Below, one piece after another: positions 53,298-62,572 of a stretch of 64,000 nt of DNA. The number at the start of each line of letters is the position of its first letter. Position 1 is the stretch's first letter. Source of the DNA: Dickeya chrysanthemi NCPPB 402. Its GTDB lineage: Bacteria > Pseudomonadota > Gammaproteobacteria > Enterobacterales > Enterobacteriaceae. The notes below the pieces were generated by a model. The model was not told where the DNA came from. It saw only the letters and a program-made list of their open reading frames with translations, and made no database searches. Location of the stretch: contig NZ_CM001974.1 in assembly GCF_000406105.1 (NCBI RefSeq), positions 1,595,475 to 1,659,474 of the forward strand. The letters run 5' to 3'. Made by a program: the position numbers and the translations under genes.

Positions 53298-54311
53298 ATG
53301 ACGCAAACAGGAAAGTACTGGTTATTGTCCGGCCTGCTGGCTTTAACCACACTCTGGCACATGAGTGCGCAGGCGGTGGGCGCCACCGAGATCCGCATCG
53401 CGGTGTCGGATATCGGCGCCGGTTCTCAACCGAGCGGCGGTGGATTGGTGGATCTGATTTTCAGCCAGAAACGGCTGGAGCGGGAGTTCGCCCGCGACGG
53501 CATTAGCGTTCGTTGGCTGTTTATCAAAGGCGCCGGGCCGGTGATTAACGAAGGTTTCGCCAACCATCAGATAGACATGGCGTATCTGGGCGATCTGGCC
53601 AGTATCATCGGTCGTTCACGCGGGCTGGATTCGGTGGTGATTGGCGCGGCGGCGCGCGGGGTCAATCACTATCTGGCGGTATCCCGAGGTTCGTCCATTC
53701 ACCGGCTGGAGGATCTGAAAGGTAAGCGGGTAGGGCTGTTTCGTGGTACTGCGGCGGAATTGTCGTTCGTCACTGCGCTGCATTCCCGTGGGTTGAGCGA
53801 GACGGACATGAAAATCATCAATCTGGATTTCGCCGCCGCCAGCGCCGCGCTGGCCGCCGGTCAGATTGATGCCACCTGGGGAGGCAGCAACGCGTTGGCG
53901 TTGCGCGATAAAGGACTGGCGGATATCGCGGTATCCACCCGTGATTTGCAAGGCGCGGGGCAACTGACCGGCTTGATTCTGGTCGATGGTCAATTCGCTC
54001 GCCGGAATCCGGATGTGCTGATGCGTATTATCAAGGTGCAAAAAGAGGCGTCCGCATGGGCCAGTCAGCCGGCTAATCGGGATAATTATATTCAACTGCT
54101 AGCGACGCAATCGGGTTATCCGGAAAGATTGCTGCGCGAAGATTTGGACGGTATGCCGCCGTTATCCCAATTATTATCACCGGATCTGGACCCCGCGTTT
54201 ATCGCTATTCTCAAGCAATCTGTTGCGCTGGCTTATGAGGCGAAATTAATCCGTAAATCTTTTTCAGTAGAGGAGTGGTTTGATGGGAAATATTTAAACC
54301 ATCAGCGCTGA
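53298..54311 (+). CDS. ABC transporter substrate-binding protein (SsuA/AtsR-like)
   Basis: A 337-residue periplasmic binding protein. ATG 53298 follows GGGGAG and starts a signal peptide (YWLLSGLLALTTLWHMSAQA). The mature part shows the SsuA/TauA pattern: IRIAVSDIG, the INEGFANHQIDMAYLGDLAS region, LKGKRVGLFRGTAAE and AGQIDATWGGSNA. The family binds aliphatic sulfonates, sulfate esters or thiamine-precursor-like ligands. The partner permease is the divergent double permease. The TonB-dependent receptor gene follows 91 bases downstream. Confidence 0.85.
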   Translation: MTQTGKYWLLSGLLALTTLWHMSAQAVGATEIRIAVSDIGAGSQPSGGGLVDLIFSQKRLEREFARDGISVRWLFIKGAGPVINEGFANHQIDMAYLGDLASIIGRSRGLDSVVIGAAARGVNHYLAVSRGSSIHRLEDLKGKRVGLFRGTAAELSFVTALHSRGLSETDMKIINLDFAAASAALAAGQIDATWGGSNALALRDKGLADIAVSTRDLQGAGQLTGLILVDGQFARRNPDVLMRIIKVQKEASAWASQPANRDNYIQLLATQSGYPERLLREDLDGMPPLSQLLSPDLDPAFIAILKQSVALAYEAKLIRKSFSVEEWFDGKYLNHQR

Positions 54312-54401
54312 TGGGCGTTCCATTCATTATTTTTCTTCTCTGCTTTATTTATTGTCGCGCTGGCGCGGCAAGGGTAGCTGTATTTTAAAACTGGGGTGGA
54401 T

Positions 54402-56707
54402 ATGGGTAATAAAAAACGATTTCCTGGCGATACCCGGTCGTGCTTGGCGGTGTGCTGGCGATGCAAGGACCGGTGCAGGCGGCTGATACGCCGGCGACGC
54501 CGACTAACGCCGTTACGGCGCCGAACGCTGCAACGAATTCCGAAGCCGCGACGGCGCCCGCGCAGGCGGTACGTCTTAAACGGGTACAGGTGAACGCGCA
54601 ACGCCGGCAGGCGCAGCAGCAAACCAGCCTGGCGTCGGTGGTGGACGGCAAGGAGCTGGAGCAGGATCGGCTCTACCGCTTTGAAGATCTGTCGCAGGCG
54701 GTGACCGGGGTGGATATCGCCGCGGCGGATGCGCTGGATACCCGGGTGACTATTCGCGGCATCGGCGACGGCGGCGGCAGCGAAATCAACATCGGGATGC
54801 CAAGCAGCGTCGGGCTGTTTCTGGATGGGGTGTACCTGTCCCGCCCCGGTATGTTGTCCAACGACCTGCTGGATATTGATGCGGTTAGCGTGTTGAAAGG
54901 GCCGCAGGGCACGCTGTATGGCTTTAACACCACCGGCGGTGCGGTGGATATCCGTAGCCGCAGGCCGACGTTCAAGCCGGAAGTGTCGCTGGAACAGTCG
55001 TTCGGCCAGCGTGGTTACGTTCAGTCCAAACTGATGGCATCCGGTGCGCTCAGTGACAACTGGGCCGGGCGCATCAACCTGTCGCATACCGAAAAAGGCG
55101 GCTACGTCTACAACGTACAAAATGGTCATCAACTGGGCGGCAGCAACAGCAACGGCGTACGCGGTCAGTTGCTGTACCAGCCGGATGATGGCTTCAGCCT
55201 GCGTATCATCGGCGATTACAGCGAAGCCACCAGCTACCCGGTGATGTCGCTGGTGGAGAGCCACCCGGTCGGCGGCGTGGATCAGTTCCGGACCCGCGCG
55301 ACGGCGGTTGGGGCGCGGCTGGTGGACGGCCGTCAGGTGGCGCTGGATGACGAAACCAAAAACCGCGTCGCGCAGGGCGGCGGCTCGGTCGAAGCCAACT
55401 GGCGGCTGCGCAACGGCTATACCCTGAATTCGCTGTCATCGCTACGTTATTTCCGTTTTCTGCCGGGTACTGCCGATGGCCTGAGCATTCCGCTGTATCA
55501 GGACAGCGGCGCGGACGCCCGCGACCGCACCTGGGGGCAGCGCTTCTGGGTCGATTCACCCAAAGGCGGTCTGGCGGATTATTCGTTCGGGGTGGATTAT
55601 TGGGGCGAGAATCTGGATACCTTCGGGCATGACTATTACTACAACAATGCGCGTGTCACCCGCTGGTACGGCAACACCAGCAACACCGGTAAATTCGTAC
55701 AACGCTTTGGCTCGCTGGAAGATTCGGTGTATTCGGCTTTCGCCCGCAGCACCTGGCATTTGGGCGACCGCTTCGACCTGACCACCGGTGTGCGGGAAAC
55801 CTACGAAAAGAAAACCGGCAGCTTCCGCCGCATCAACAAAAACGATTTTAACTCCGGCGATCTATCGCAGAGTTATCACCTGCCGTCCGCTACCGTTAGC
55901 CTTAACTGGTACGCCACCCCGAATGTGACGCCATACCTGACGTTGGCTTACGGTGAAAAAGCCGGTGGTCTCAACATTTCCTCCGGGGCGGCGAAACAGG
56001 CGGGCGTCGATAGCCTGTATATCAAACCGGAAAAAACCCGCGCCGCGGAACTGGGGGTGAAAACCCACTGGCTGCAACGCCGGGTGGAGTGGAACTCCGC
56101 ATTGTTCTGGAATGAAGTCAGCGATTTCCAGACTACCGCCTACGACGAAGAAACGCTGAGCAGCTATCTGGTCAACGCCGGAAAATTCCGCTCGCGCGGT
56201 GTGGAGTCACAACTGGCGCTACGCCCGGTGGAGGGGTTGACGGTGAGCGTTAACGGCACCTTGCTGGACGCCCGTTATCTGGATTTCAAAAACGCCAAAT
56301 GCCCGCCGGAAGTGACGCTGGCGGCCAACCCGCCCGCCTCCTGTGACCTGAGCGGCGAGCGGGTGTTCAGTTCGCCGAAGCTGACCTACAACGCCCGCAT
56401 CCGCTATGAGTGGCAAACCTTCAATAACCTGCAAGCGTTTGTGGCCGGGCGCTGGTCCTGGCGCAGTTGGGCCTACGGCACGGTGGACGATTCCGACTTT
56501 ACCCGCATTCCGGCCTACGGCGTGCTCAACCTTTCCACTGGCTTGAGCGGTAAACAGGACGGACACGCCTGGCGGGCTACTTTATGGCTGAACAACGCGC
56601 TGGATAAGACCTACTACCGTACCGTTAAATCGGGCGATTACGGGTCGGCGTACGGCGTACTGGGTGAACCGCGCACGCTGGGGATCACACTGGGTTATGA
56701 CTTCTGA
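54402..56707 (+). CDS. TonB-dependent outer-membrane receptor (signal-peptide frame broken by one A)
   Basis: A receptor of about 770 residues. The reading frame of the mature protein is open from 54413, but its first usable codon is GTG 54440, which leaves only a stump of the signal sequence. The best ribosome site (GGGGTGG) precedes ATG 54402 in another frame; one more A in the run of six (54411-54416) would join MGNKK to TISWRYPVVLGGVLA and give a normal signal peptide with cleavage after PVQA. Plug (VGLFLDGVYLSRPG, GPQGTLYGFNTTGGAVDI) and barrel with C-terminal GITLGYDF are intact. It should import the ligand of this locus with the local TonB-ExbBD. Confidence 0.85.
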
Positions 56708-56717
56708 GGAGATGCCG

Positions 56718-59495
56718 ATGCCACTGTATAAGACCTCGCGCCGCCGCTTCATCCGTGACGGCGCCTTGTTGGCGCTGTCGGCGCCGTTGTGGAACCGGGC
56801 GCTGGCGAGTACTCCGGGGGGCGGTGCGGTTGCCGACACTACGCCGGCGGTCCGGCTGAACTGGCTTGAACGGCAAGCGCCCGCCAGCTTCGGCGGCGTG
56901 ACCTGGGGCGTGCCCTGGCCGCCGGGGCGGGTGCCTGCCGGCAGCGGATTCGTGCTGGCCGAAGACGGCCAGACGGATCGCGCATTGCAGAGCTGGCCGC
57001 TGGCCTACTGGCCGGATGGTTCACTGAAATGGTCGGCTCATGCGCTTGGCGCTGAGCACACGCCCGGTCATGGGTTGTCGCTGAGCCCGGTGCCGTCGGC
57101 TGCTGAAACCGGCGGCGCCATCGTCACCGAAACAGCGCAACACTGGGTGGTGGATACCGGCCGATTGCGCTGTCAGGTGCCGAAAAACGGCGAACGGTTG
57201 ATCAGCGAACTGTGGCAGGACGGCAGACTGGCGCTCGGCAACGGTCGATTGGTGTTGCAGATTCAGTCCGGTGAAGAGGCGGACGGGCCGCTGACGGTGG
57301 AGCGGTTTCAGGGGCAGGCTACGCACGTCACGCTGGAGCAGAACGGGCTGCAACGTGCGGTCATCGCACTGCGCGGCGCTCATCGCCATGTCGTGTCGGA
57401 TGGCATTACGCGCCTGCCATTTGTGGTACGGCTCTATTTTTATGCCGGTTCGGCATCTCTGCGCTTGCTGCACACCATTATCTACGACGGCGATGCGCAG
57501 CAAACCTTCATCAAAGGTTTGGGGGTGGCGTTTGATGCGCCGCAGCAGGGCGAACTGCATGATCGCCATGTGCGATTCACCTCGGCGCAGGGCGGCTTGT
57601 TTCAGGAAGCGGTGCGCGGCCTGACCGGCCTGCGGCGTGATCCGGGCGACGCCGTTATCGCGGCGCAACTGGCGGGAAAGGCGACGCCGCCGGTCACGCA
57701 GTTTCCTCCGGCGGTGGGCACACGGCTGGATTACATTCCGGCATTCGGCAGTTACCGGCTGACCCAGCATCATCCCGACGGCTACCAGATCCACAAGCGC
57801 ACCGCCGCCGGGCAGGGCTGGCTGTTGTCCGCCACCGGACAACGGGCTTCCGGCACCGGCTATCTGGGTTCGCCTGCCGGCGGGGTGGCGTTCGGCATCC
57901 GTCATTTTTGGCAGAGCTATCCGGCCTGTCTGGATATTCAGCAGGCGCATACCGATCTGGCGACGATAACGCTGTGGCTGTGGTCACCGTACGCAGAGCC
58001 GATGGATATGCGCTTCTACCACGACGGCATGGGGCAAGAGCGTTTCGAACAGCAGCGCGAAGCGCTGGAGATTACCTACGAGGACTATGAGCCGGGATTC
58101 GCTACCGCAGAGGGCGTCGCCCGCACCAGCGAACTGTTTCTTGATGTGCTGCCGGCTACGCCGGACAGCGAGACCCTGCTGGCGATTGCCCGCCGTCATC
58201 AGCAACCCCCGCTGCTGGTGGCCGACAGCACCGACTTACAGCGCGCCGGCGTGTTCGGCCCGGTATGGTCGCCGGCCGTATCGGGGCATCAGCCGCAATC
58301 GGCGCTGGATGCACAACTGGCGTGGTATTTCGATTTTTATCAACAAGAAGTGGAACAGCGGAAGTGGTACGGCTTCTGGGATTTTGGCGATGTCATGCAT
58401 ACCTACGATGGCGATCGCCATGTCTGGCGGTATGACGTGGGGGGTTACGCCTGGGATAACTCGGAGCTGAGCACCGATCTGTGGCTGTGGTACTACTTTC
58501 TGCGCAGCGGGCGGGCGGACGTGTTCCGTATGGCGGAAGCCATGACTCGCCATACCGGTGAAGTGGACGTACACCATGCCGGGCGTTTCCAGCCGCTAGG
58601 ATCCCGTCACAACGTGCGCCACTGGGGCGACAGTGCCAAACAGTTGCGTATCTCCACCGTGGCGAACCGGCGTTTTCTGTATTACCTGACCGCCGATGAA
58701 CGCATCGGCGAGTTGATGGATGAACAGGTGGAAGCGCTGCGTACCCTGCAACGGGTGATGCCGGGCCGTAAGATCGGCCAACAACCGCCAGCCGACGATC
58801 ATCTGGTCAGCCTCTATTTCGGCACCGACTGGGGCGCGGTGGCAGCCGCCTGGCTGACGGCCTGGGAACGGCGACATGACGGCGCGATACGCGATCGTCT
58901 ACTCAATAGTATGCAGTCGATCGCCGCCCAGCCGCACGGTTTCTTTACCGGGCTGGCGGAGATGGACCCGGATACCGGGCTATTTCGGCCGGCAGCGGCC
59001 GATCAACTGTTTATTTCGCATTTGAGCGCGGTATTTGGGTTGGCGGAGGTGTGTGCCGAACTGTTGCAGGTGCTGCCGGACCCGGCGTTCGAGCGTGTCT
59101 GGCTGGATTATTGCCGCCTGTACAACGACCCGAAGGCGCTGGGCGCGTTTGTCGGCCAGCCGGTGAAAAAACGCAATCTGGTGCAGGGACATGCCCGGCT
59201 AACCGCCTTTGCCGGCTGGCATCAGCGCGATAACGCGCTGACCCGGCGCGCCTGGCGCGAGTTTATCGAGGGTGAAGGCGGCATTGCCCATCCCAACCGG
59301 CGGGTACGGCTGATAACGCCGCCCGCAGTGCTTTATCCGGTGAAAGAAGCGGCGATCGACTCGTCGATCGATCAACGTTCCGGCAGCAGTATCGGCACCA
59401 ATCTGTCTACCAATGCGGTGGCGCAGTGGGGGCTGACCGCCATCGCCATGCTGGCGCTGGCGGGGGAGGCACCGCCCAAGACGCCATTCAGATAA
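56718..59495 (+). CDS. Tat-exported PL26/YetA-like exo-rhamnogalacturonan lyase homologue
   Basis: A 925-residue secreted protein. ATG 56718 is six bases after GAGGAG (ATG 56712 touches it). The N terminus KTSRRRFIRDGALLALSAPL is a twin-arginine signal. An N-terminal RIFT-barrel-like region (VRLNWLERQAPASFGGVTWG, WPLAYWPDGSLKWSAHAL) and a C-terminal alpha/alpha-toroid region from about 540 (WYGFWDFGDVMH, YAWDNSELSTDLWLWYYFL) match the PcRGLX/YetA-like layout. The PL26 prototype splits rhamnogalacturonan I, a pectin part, from the chain end. Activity here is inferred. It follows the receptor after ten bases. Confidence 0.7.
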   Translation: MPLYKTSRRRFIRDGALLALSAPLWNRALASTPGGGAVADTTPAVRLNWLERQAPASFGGVTWGVPWPPGRVPAGSGFVLAEDGQTDRALQSWPLAYWPDGSLKWSAHALGAEHTPGHGLSLSPVPSAAETGGAIVTETAQHWVVDTGRLRCQVPKNGERLISELWQDGRLALGNGRLVLQIQSGEEADGPLTVERFQGQATHVTLEQNGLQRAVIALRGAHRHVVSDGITRLPFVVRLYFYAGSASLRLLHTIIYDGDAQQTFIKGLGVAFDAPQQGELHDRHVRFTSAQGGLFQEAVRGLTGLRRDPGDAVIAAQLAGKATPPVTQFPPAVGTRLDYIPAFGSYRLTQHHPDGYQIHKRTAAGQGWLLSATGQRASGTGYLGSPAGGVAFGIRHFWQSYPACLDIQQAHTDLATITLWLWSPYAEPMDMRFYHDGMGQERFEQQREALEITYEDYEPGFATAEGVARTSELFLDVLPATPDSETLLAIARRHQQPPLLVADSTDLQRAGVFGPVWSPAVSGHQPQSALDAQLAWYFDFYQQEVEQRKWYGFWDFGDVMHTYDGDRHVWRYDVGGYAWDNSELSTDLWLWYYFLRSGRADVFRMAEAMTRHTGEVDVHHAGRFQPLGSRHNVRHWGDSAKQLRISTVANRRFLYYLTADERIGELMDEQVEALRTLQRVMPGRKIGQQPPADDHLVSLYFGTDWGAVAAAWLTAWERRHDGAIRDRLLNSMQSIAAQPHGFFTGLAEMDPDTGLFRPAAADQLFISHLSAVFGLAEVCAELLQVLPDPAFERVWLDYCRLYNDPKALGAFVGQPVKKRNLVQGHARLTAFAGWHQRDNALTRRAWREFIEGEGGIAHPNRRVRLITPPAVLYPVKEAAIDSSIDQRSGSSIGTNLSTNAVAQWGLTAIAMLALAGEAPPKTPFR

Positions 59496-59574
59496 CGACG
59501 AACCCGATAACGACGGCACGAAGAATTACGCCTGCCGCAGCAGGCTTCAACAACACATCATCAGGACATCATCA

Positions 59575-60273
59575 ATGACGGACACAGGCTATAGCGCACA
59601 GATCACGGTCATGGAAAGCCGCGCCGATCAGGCGGTGAGCGCTGCCACGGCAGGCGACGCCCATCAGTTTGCGTTTCAATGGTCGCAATCCGCTGACGGG
59701 ATACCATTGCGTTGGCGGGTGGAGCAGGAAGACCCGGCGCGTACCTATATCGGTATTGACGAACATACACTGACACTGGATGCCGCCGCCGGTCTGACGG
59801 TGTGGCTCGACCAGCCGTTATCCGGCGGCTATCGCATTAGTTATCTGCGCGAAGTCCTGCTGCAAGGGCAACCGAACGATCGGCTTTCCGATCTCAATCA
59901 GTTTTGGGCGGCGCGGGATCCGGCACGCACGTCGTTGTTCACTCGTCATGGGGAATTGAGTGAATACGATAATCTGGCGCTGTATTACGTTGGCATGGGC
60001 GGTAACTGGAACAGCACCACCCGTTTTCGTTACTACAATGGGCAGGGTGAGCGGCAACTACTGGGAGAGTTTACCGATGAAGCGCATCTGCTGCGCGCCG
60101 GGCGGCGTTATCGGGTCACCATTGAGGTGGACAGCACCGAAACCCGCTTCCTTATCGATAACCAACTCTATTTCCGCGCCCATTATGCCGAGCCGCCTGC
60201 TAATGGCTATTTCGGTCTGAGGATGGTGTTTTCACGGCAAACGATCAGCGATTTCAGCGTTACGCCGCTGTAG
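59575..60273 (+). CDS. DUF6250-like protein (lectin/glycoside-associated)
   Basis: A 232-residue protein. The segment LALYYVGMGGNWNSTTRFRY, followed by YRVTIEV and a strand with TRFLIDNQLYF, resembles DUF6250, a beta-sandwich domain found beside carbohydrate-active enzymes. No signal peptide is seen, unlike the neighbouring lyase, so it would stay in the cytoplasm unless exported otherwise. It is last in the rightward operon and its end overlaps the convergent LysR gene by 14 bases. Function unknown. Confidence 0.65.
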   Translation: MTDTGYSAQITVMESRADQAVSAATAGDAHQFAFQWSQSADGIPLRWRVEQEDPARTYIGIDEHTLTLDAAAGLTVWLDQPLSGGYRISYLREVLLQGQPNDRLSDLNQFWAARDPARTSLFTRHGELSEYDNLALYYVGMGGNWNSTTRFRYYNGQGERQLLGEFTDEAHLLRAGRRYRVTIEVDSTETRFLIDNQLYFRAHYAEPPANGYFGLRMVFSRQTISDFSVTPL

Positions 60274-61207
60274 AGCCGGACAGGTCGGCGACATCGTTAT
60301 GCAGCGATTGATCCACTTGCAAAAACATGGCGATAAGCTGCTGCGACAGCCAGGATGGGCGGGCGTCGATACGGCTGACGATACCGTAATGGGTGTAAAA
60401 CTCGTCGGTGTCGTCATCCAGCCCGGTGATTTTCAGCATGTGAATGCCGTGCGGCGGTTGCTGCAAAGGTCCGTGGCGGTGGTTGGTGGTGCCGATGGCG
60501 TCGGACTGGCGGATCACGTCCAGCAGGCTGTAGCCGTTTTCGCATTCAATGCCGGTGCGGATATCCTGCTGACCGCTTAACCGCACCAATGCCTGACGCA
60601 GGTTGGGGGGGCGTACGGTGGCCGCCAGCGGATAGCTGAACAACTGTTCGACGCTGATTTCATCAAACGCGGCCAGCGGATGCCCCAGACGGCAGCAGAA
60701 ACCCCAACGGTGCCGGCTCAGCGGCTGCACGTTGTAACGAGCATCCAGTTCGAAATGGCGGGTATCGGCAACGATAAAGGCAAACTCTTCCGCCATCAGG
60801 CGTTGCCCAAGCGCTTGCCAGTTGTCGACCCGGAACACTAACCGCACTCGCGGATAGTGTCGGGAGAATTCGCCGATCACCTGAGGCATTAACCAGGCTG
60901 CCGGCGCCGGGCCGCAACCAAAATGCACTTCGCCGCTCTCTTTTTCGCTGAACTGCTCGATATCATTGAGTAAATCCTGCGCGTGGCGAGTGAGACGGCG
61001 GGCATGCTCCAGTACCAACTGCCCTCTCTTGGTGGGTTCCAGGTTATGGTGACGGTCGATCAGCCGCGCGCCCACACTCTGTTCCAGCGACTGAATGCTG
61101 CGGCTGAACGCGGATTGCGAAATATTCATGGCCTGTGCCGCCGAAGTGAAATTCCGGTGCTCGATCAGCGCAATAAAATGGCGTAACTGACGCAGGTCGA
61201 TGTTCAT
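60260..61207 (-). CDS. LysR-family transcriptional regulator of the uptake locus
   Basis: A 315-residue LysR protein with N-terminal helix-turn-helix (LRQLRHFIALIEHRNFTSAA, SAFSRSIQSLEQSVGARLI) and a two-lobed effector domain (VHFGCGPAPAAWLMP, FRVDNWQALGQRL). It reads towards and overlaps the DUF6250 gene, so it probably controls this receptor/lyase locus. In pseudomonads SftR, a LysR protein, governs a similar sulfate-ester uptake cluster; this comparison is by gene content only. Confidence 0.85.
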   Translation of the reverse strand: MNIDLRQLRHFIALIEHRNFTSAAQAMNISQSAFSRSIQSLEQSVGARLIDRHHNLEPTKRGQLVLEHARRLTRHAQDLLNDIEQFSEKESGEVHFGCGPAPAAWLMPQVIGEFSRHYPRVRLVFRVDNWQALGQRLMAEEFAFIVADTRHFELDARYNVQPLSRHRWGFCCRLGHPLAAFDEISVEQLFSYPLAATVRPPNLRQALVRLSGQQDIRTGIECENGYSLLDVIRQSDAIGTTNHRHGPLQQPPHGIHMLKITGLDDDTDEFYTHYGIVSRIDARPSWLSQQLIAMFLQVDQSLHNDVADLSGSTAA

Positions 61208-61355
61208 AGCATTCAGGGTAAAGTCGGTGTCTTCTGGCAGTCGGACAGATTAATCAGGCTAGCAGCCTGACGTCCCCGGAAACAAATAACCAATACGGTG
61301 ACGATATTACGGGTTGTTATATGTCGATATGTCGCAAACGGTGGGCGGGCATGAA

Positions 61356-61386
61356 CACCCCCTCCTGCCGGCGGCAGGAGGGGGTG
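61356..61386. terminator. Strong 14-base-stem hairpin downstream of the DUF2076 gene
   Basis: CACCCCCTCCTGCC-GGC-GGCAGGAGGGGGTG (two 14-base arms, 61356-61369 and 61373-61386) is a perfect stem-loop four bases beyond the DUF2076 stop. It lies between that gene and the LysR gene, which is transcribed away. No T-run; probably an RNA end-stabiliser or terminator. Confidence 0.65.
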
Positions 61387-61389
61387 GGA

Positions 61390-62160
61390 TTAGACGTAAG
61401 AATCGTCGTCGTCGTAGGAATCATCGGCCGCGAAATCGTCGTAGTCGTTACTCTGCGGTTCGCTGCCGGCGTTGTTCCAGAGATTGTTATTGGCAGCGCC
61501 GTTGAAGGTGTCCAGATTATCTGCGCTGAAATCACGGAAGCTATCGTTGACGTTATCCAGCGGATTCTCGTTAAGCATCGGCGTTTCATTGATGATGTTG
61601 ACGATTTCTTCCGGCTGCGAGCGGTGGAACATGCCGGTCAGCATGTCCGCCAGCACCACGCCGCCCGCCACGCCGGCGGCGGTCTGCAATGCGCCGCTCA
61701 GAAAACCGCCCGCACGGGACGGCGCCGGTTGGGCAGAGCCCGGTGCCGGCTGGCCGTAACCGGCGGCCGGCGGCGTATACCCCATCGGCTGACCATAGCC
61801 GGCGGGTTGACCATAACCGGCCGGTTGCGACGGCTGTACCGGTTGCGGCGCGCTACTGCGACTGCCGCCGCCGAACAGACCGGCCAGAAAACCGCCGCTA
61901 CTTTGTTGCGGGCGGGCGGCGGCGTCTTGTTTCAGCCGGTTAATCTCCGCTTCCAGCTCTTTTACCCGTTGGTCCAGCTGTTTCAGCGCCGCTTCCTGAA
62001 TAATCATCGCCTGTGCCATGTAGTAAGGCGCGGCGGGTTGCTGGCGGATGTATTCGTTGATTTGCTGTTCTGCCTTGAGATCCCGAGGGCCTGTGTTGGT
62101 CTCGGCTGTTTTCAGTCGGCTAAACAGACCATCAATAAGGCGTTGTTCTTCAGATTGCAT
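61390..62160 (-). CDS. DUF2076-family periplasmic/envelope-type protein
   Basis: A 256-residue protein beginning MQSEEQRLIDGLFSRLKTAE, with a coiled-coil-like stretch (LKQLDQRVKELEAEINRLKQ), a Gly/Pro/Gln-rich low-complexity centre with repeated GYGQPAGYGQP units, a hydrophobic Gly-rich helix (AAGVAGGVVLADMLTGMF) and a very acidic C terminus (DYDDFAADDSYDDDDSYV). This layout is that of DUF2076. No signal peptide is seen. Function unknown. Confidence 0.8.
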   Translation of the reverse strand: MQSEEQRLIDGLFSRLKTAETNTGPRDLKAEQQINEYIRQQPAAPYYMAQAMIIQEAALKQLDQRVKELEAEINRLKQDAAARPQQSSGGFLAGLFGGGSRSSAPQPVQPSQPAGYGQPAGYGQPMGYTPPAAGYGQPAPGSAQPAPSRAGGFLSGALQTAAGVAGGVVLADMLTGMFHRSQPEEIVNIINETPMLNENPLDNVNDSFRDFSADNLDTFNGAANNNLWNNAGSEPQSNDYDDFAADDSYDDDDSYV

Positions 62161-62572
62161 AGGATTACCTCAAGAGATATTGGATTGCGGGCCCGCCTAA
62201 TCAGACCGGCCCTGCGGCTGTTTTGTCACACCCTTCGCCGCCATCCTACTGCGTTCCGGCAGGCTAATACACGGTTGTCAGGTAAAGCTGCTTACAAATT
62301 TGTTACCAATTACGGCAAATTTGCGTCGGTTGCTCTGCAAATTTCCGTCTTACCTTTGCCGCTATTGATATTTTACCTGCGGCGGGAATGAGTGATTAAT
62401 ATCCCTCAGACGTCTTCGCCGTTATGGCCTGATGACGTCATCTTTTGGGTTCGTTTTACGAGCCGGTTTCCTGAATGATCGACGCGAGGAATCACCATGT
62501 CCCATCAGTCCTGTTGCGGTTACTCCATGCTGAATGTCATGACCTTGATATATTTCATTACTGGAGTCCGCC
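62161..62572. other. Divergent gap between the DUF2076 and oxygenase genes
   Basis: 412 bases without a credible gene. It holds two GACGTC-centred palindromes at 62408-62415 and 62431-62442, in a position to act on the oxygenase/binding-protein transcript. Confidence 0.5.
62408..62442 (+). promoter_or_regulatory. Pair of GACGTC-centred palindromes (possible MetJ-like sites)
   Basis: AGACGTCT (62408-62415) equals the 8-base met box consensus, and GATGACGTCATC (62431-62442) is a 12-base palindrome sharing the core. MetJ normally needs directly adjacent boxes; here the spacing is 25 bases, so the match is weak. A MetQ-like gene lies in the operon downstream. Confidence 0.3.
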
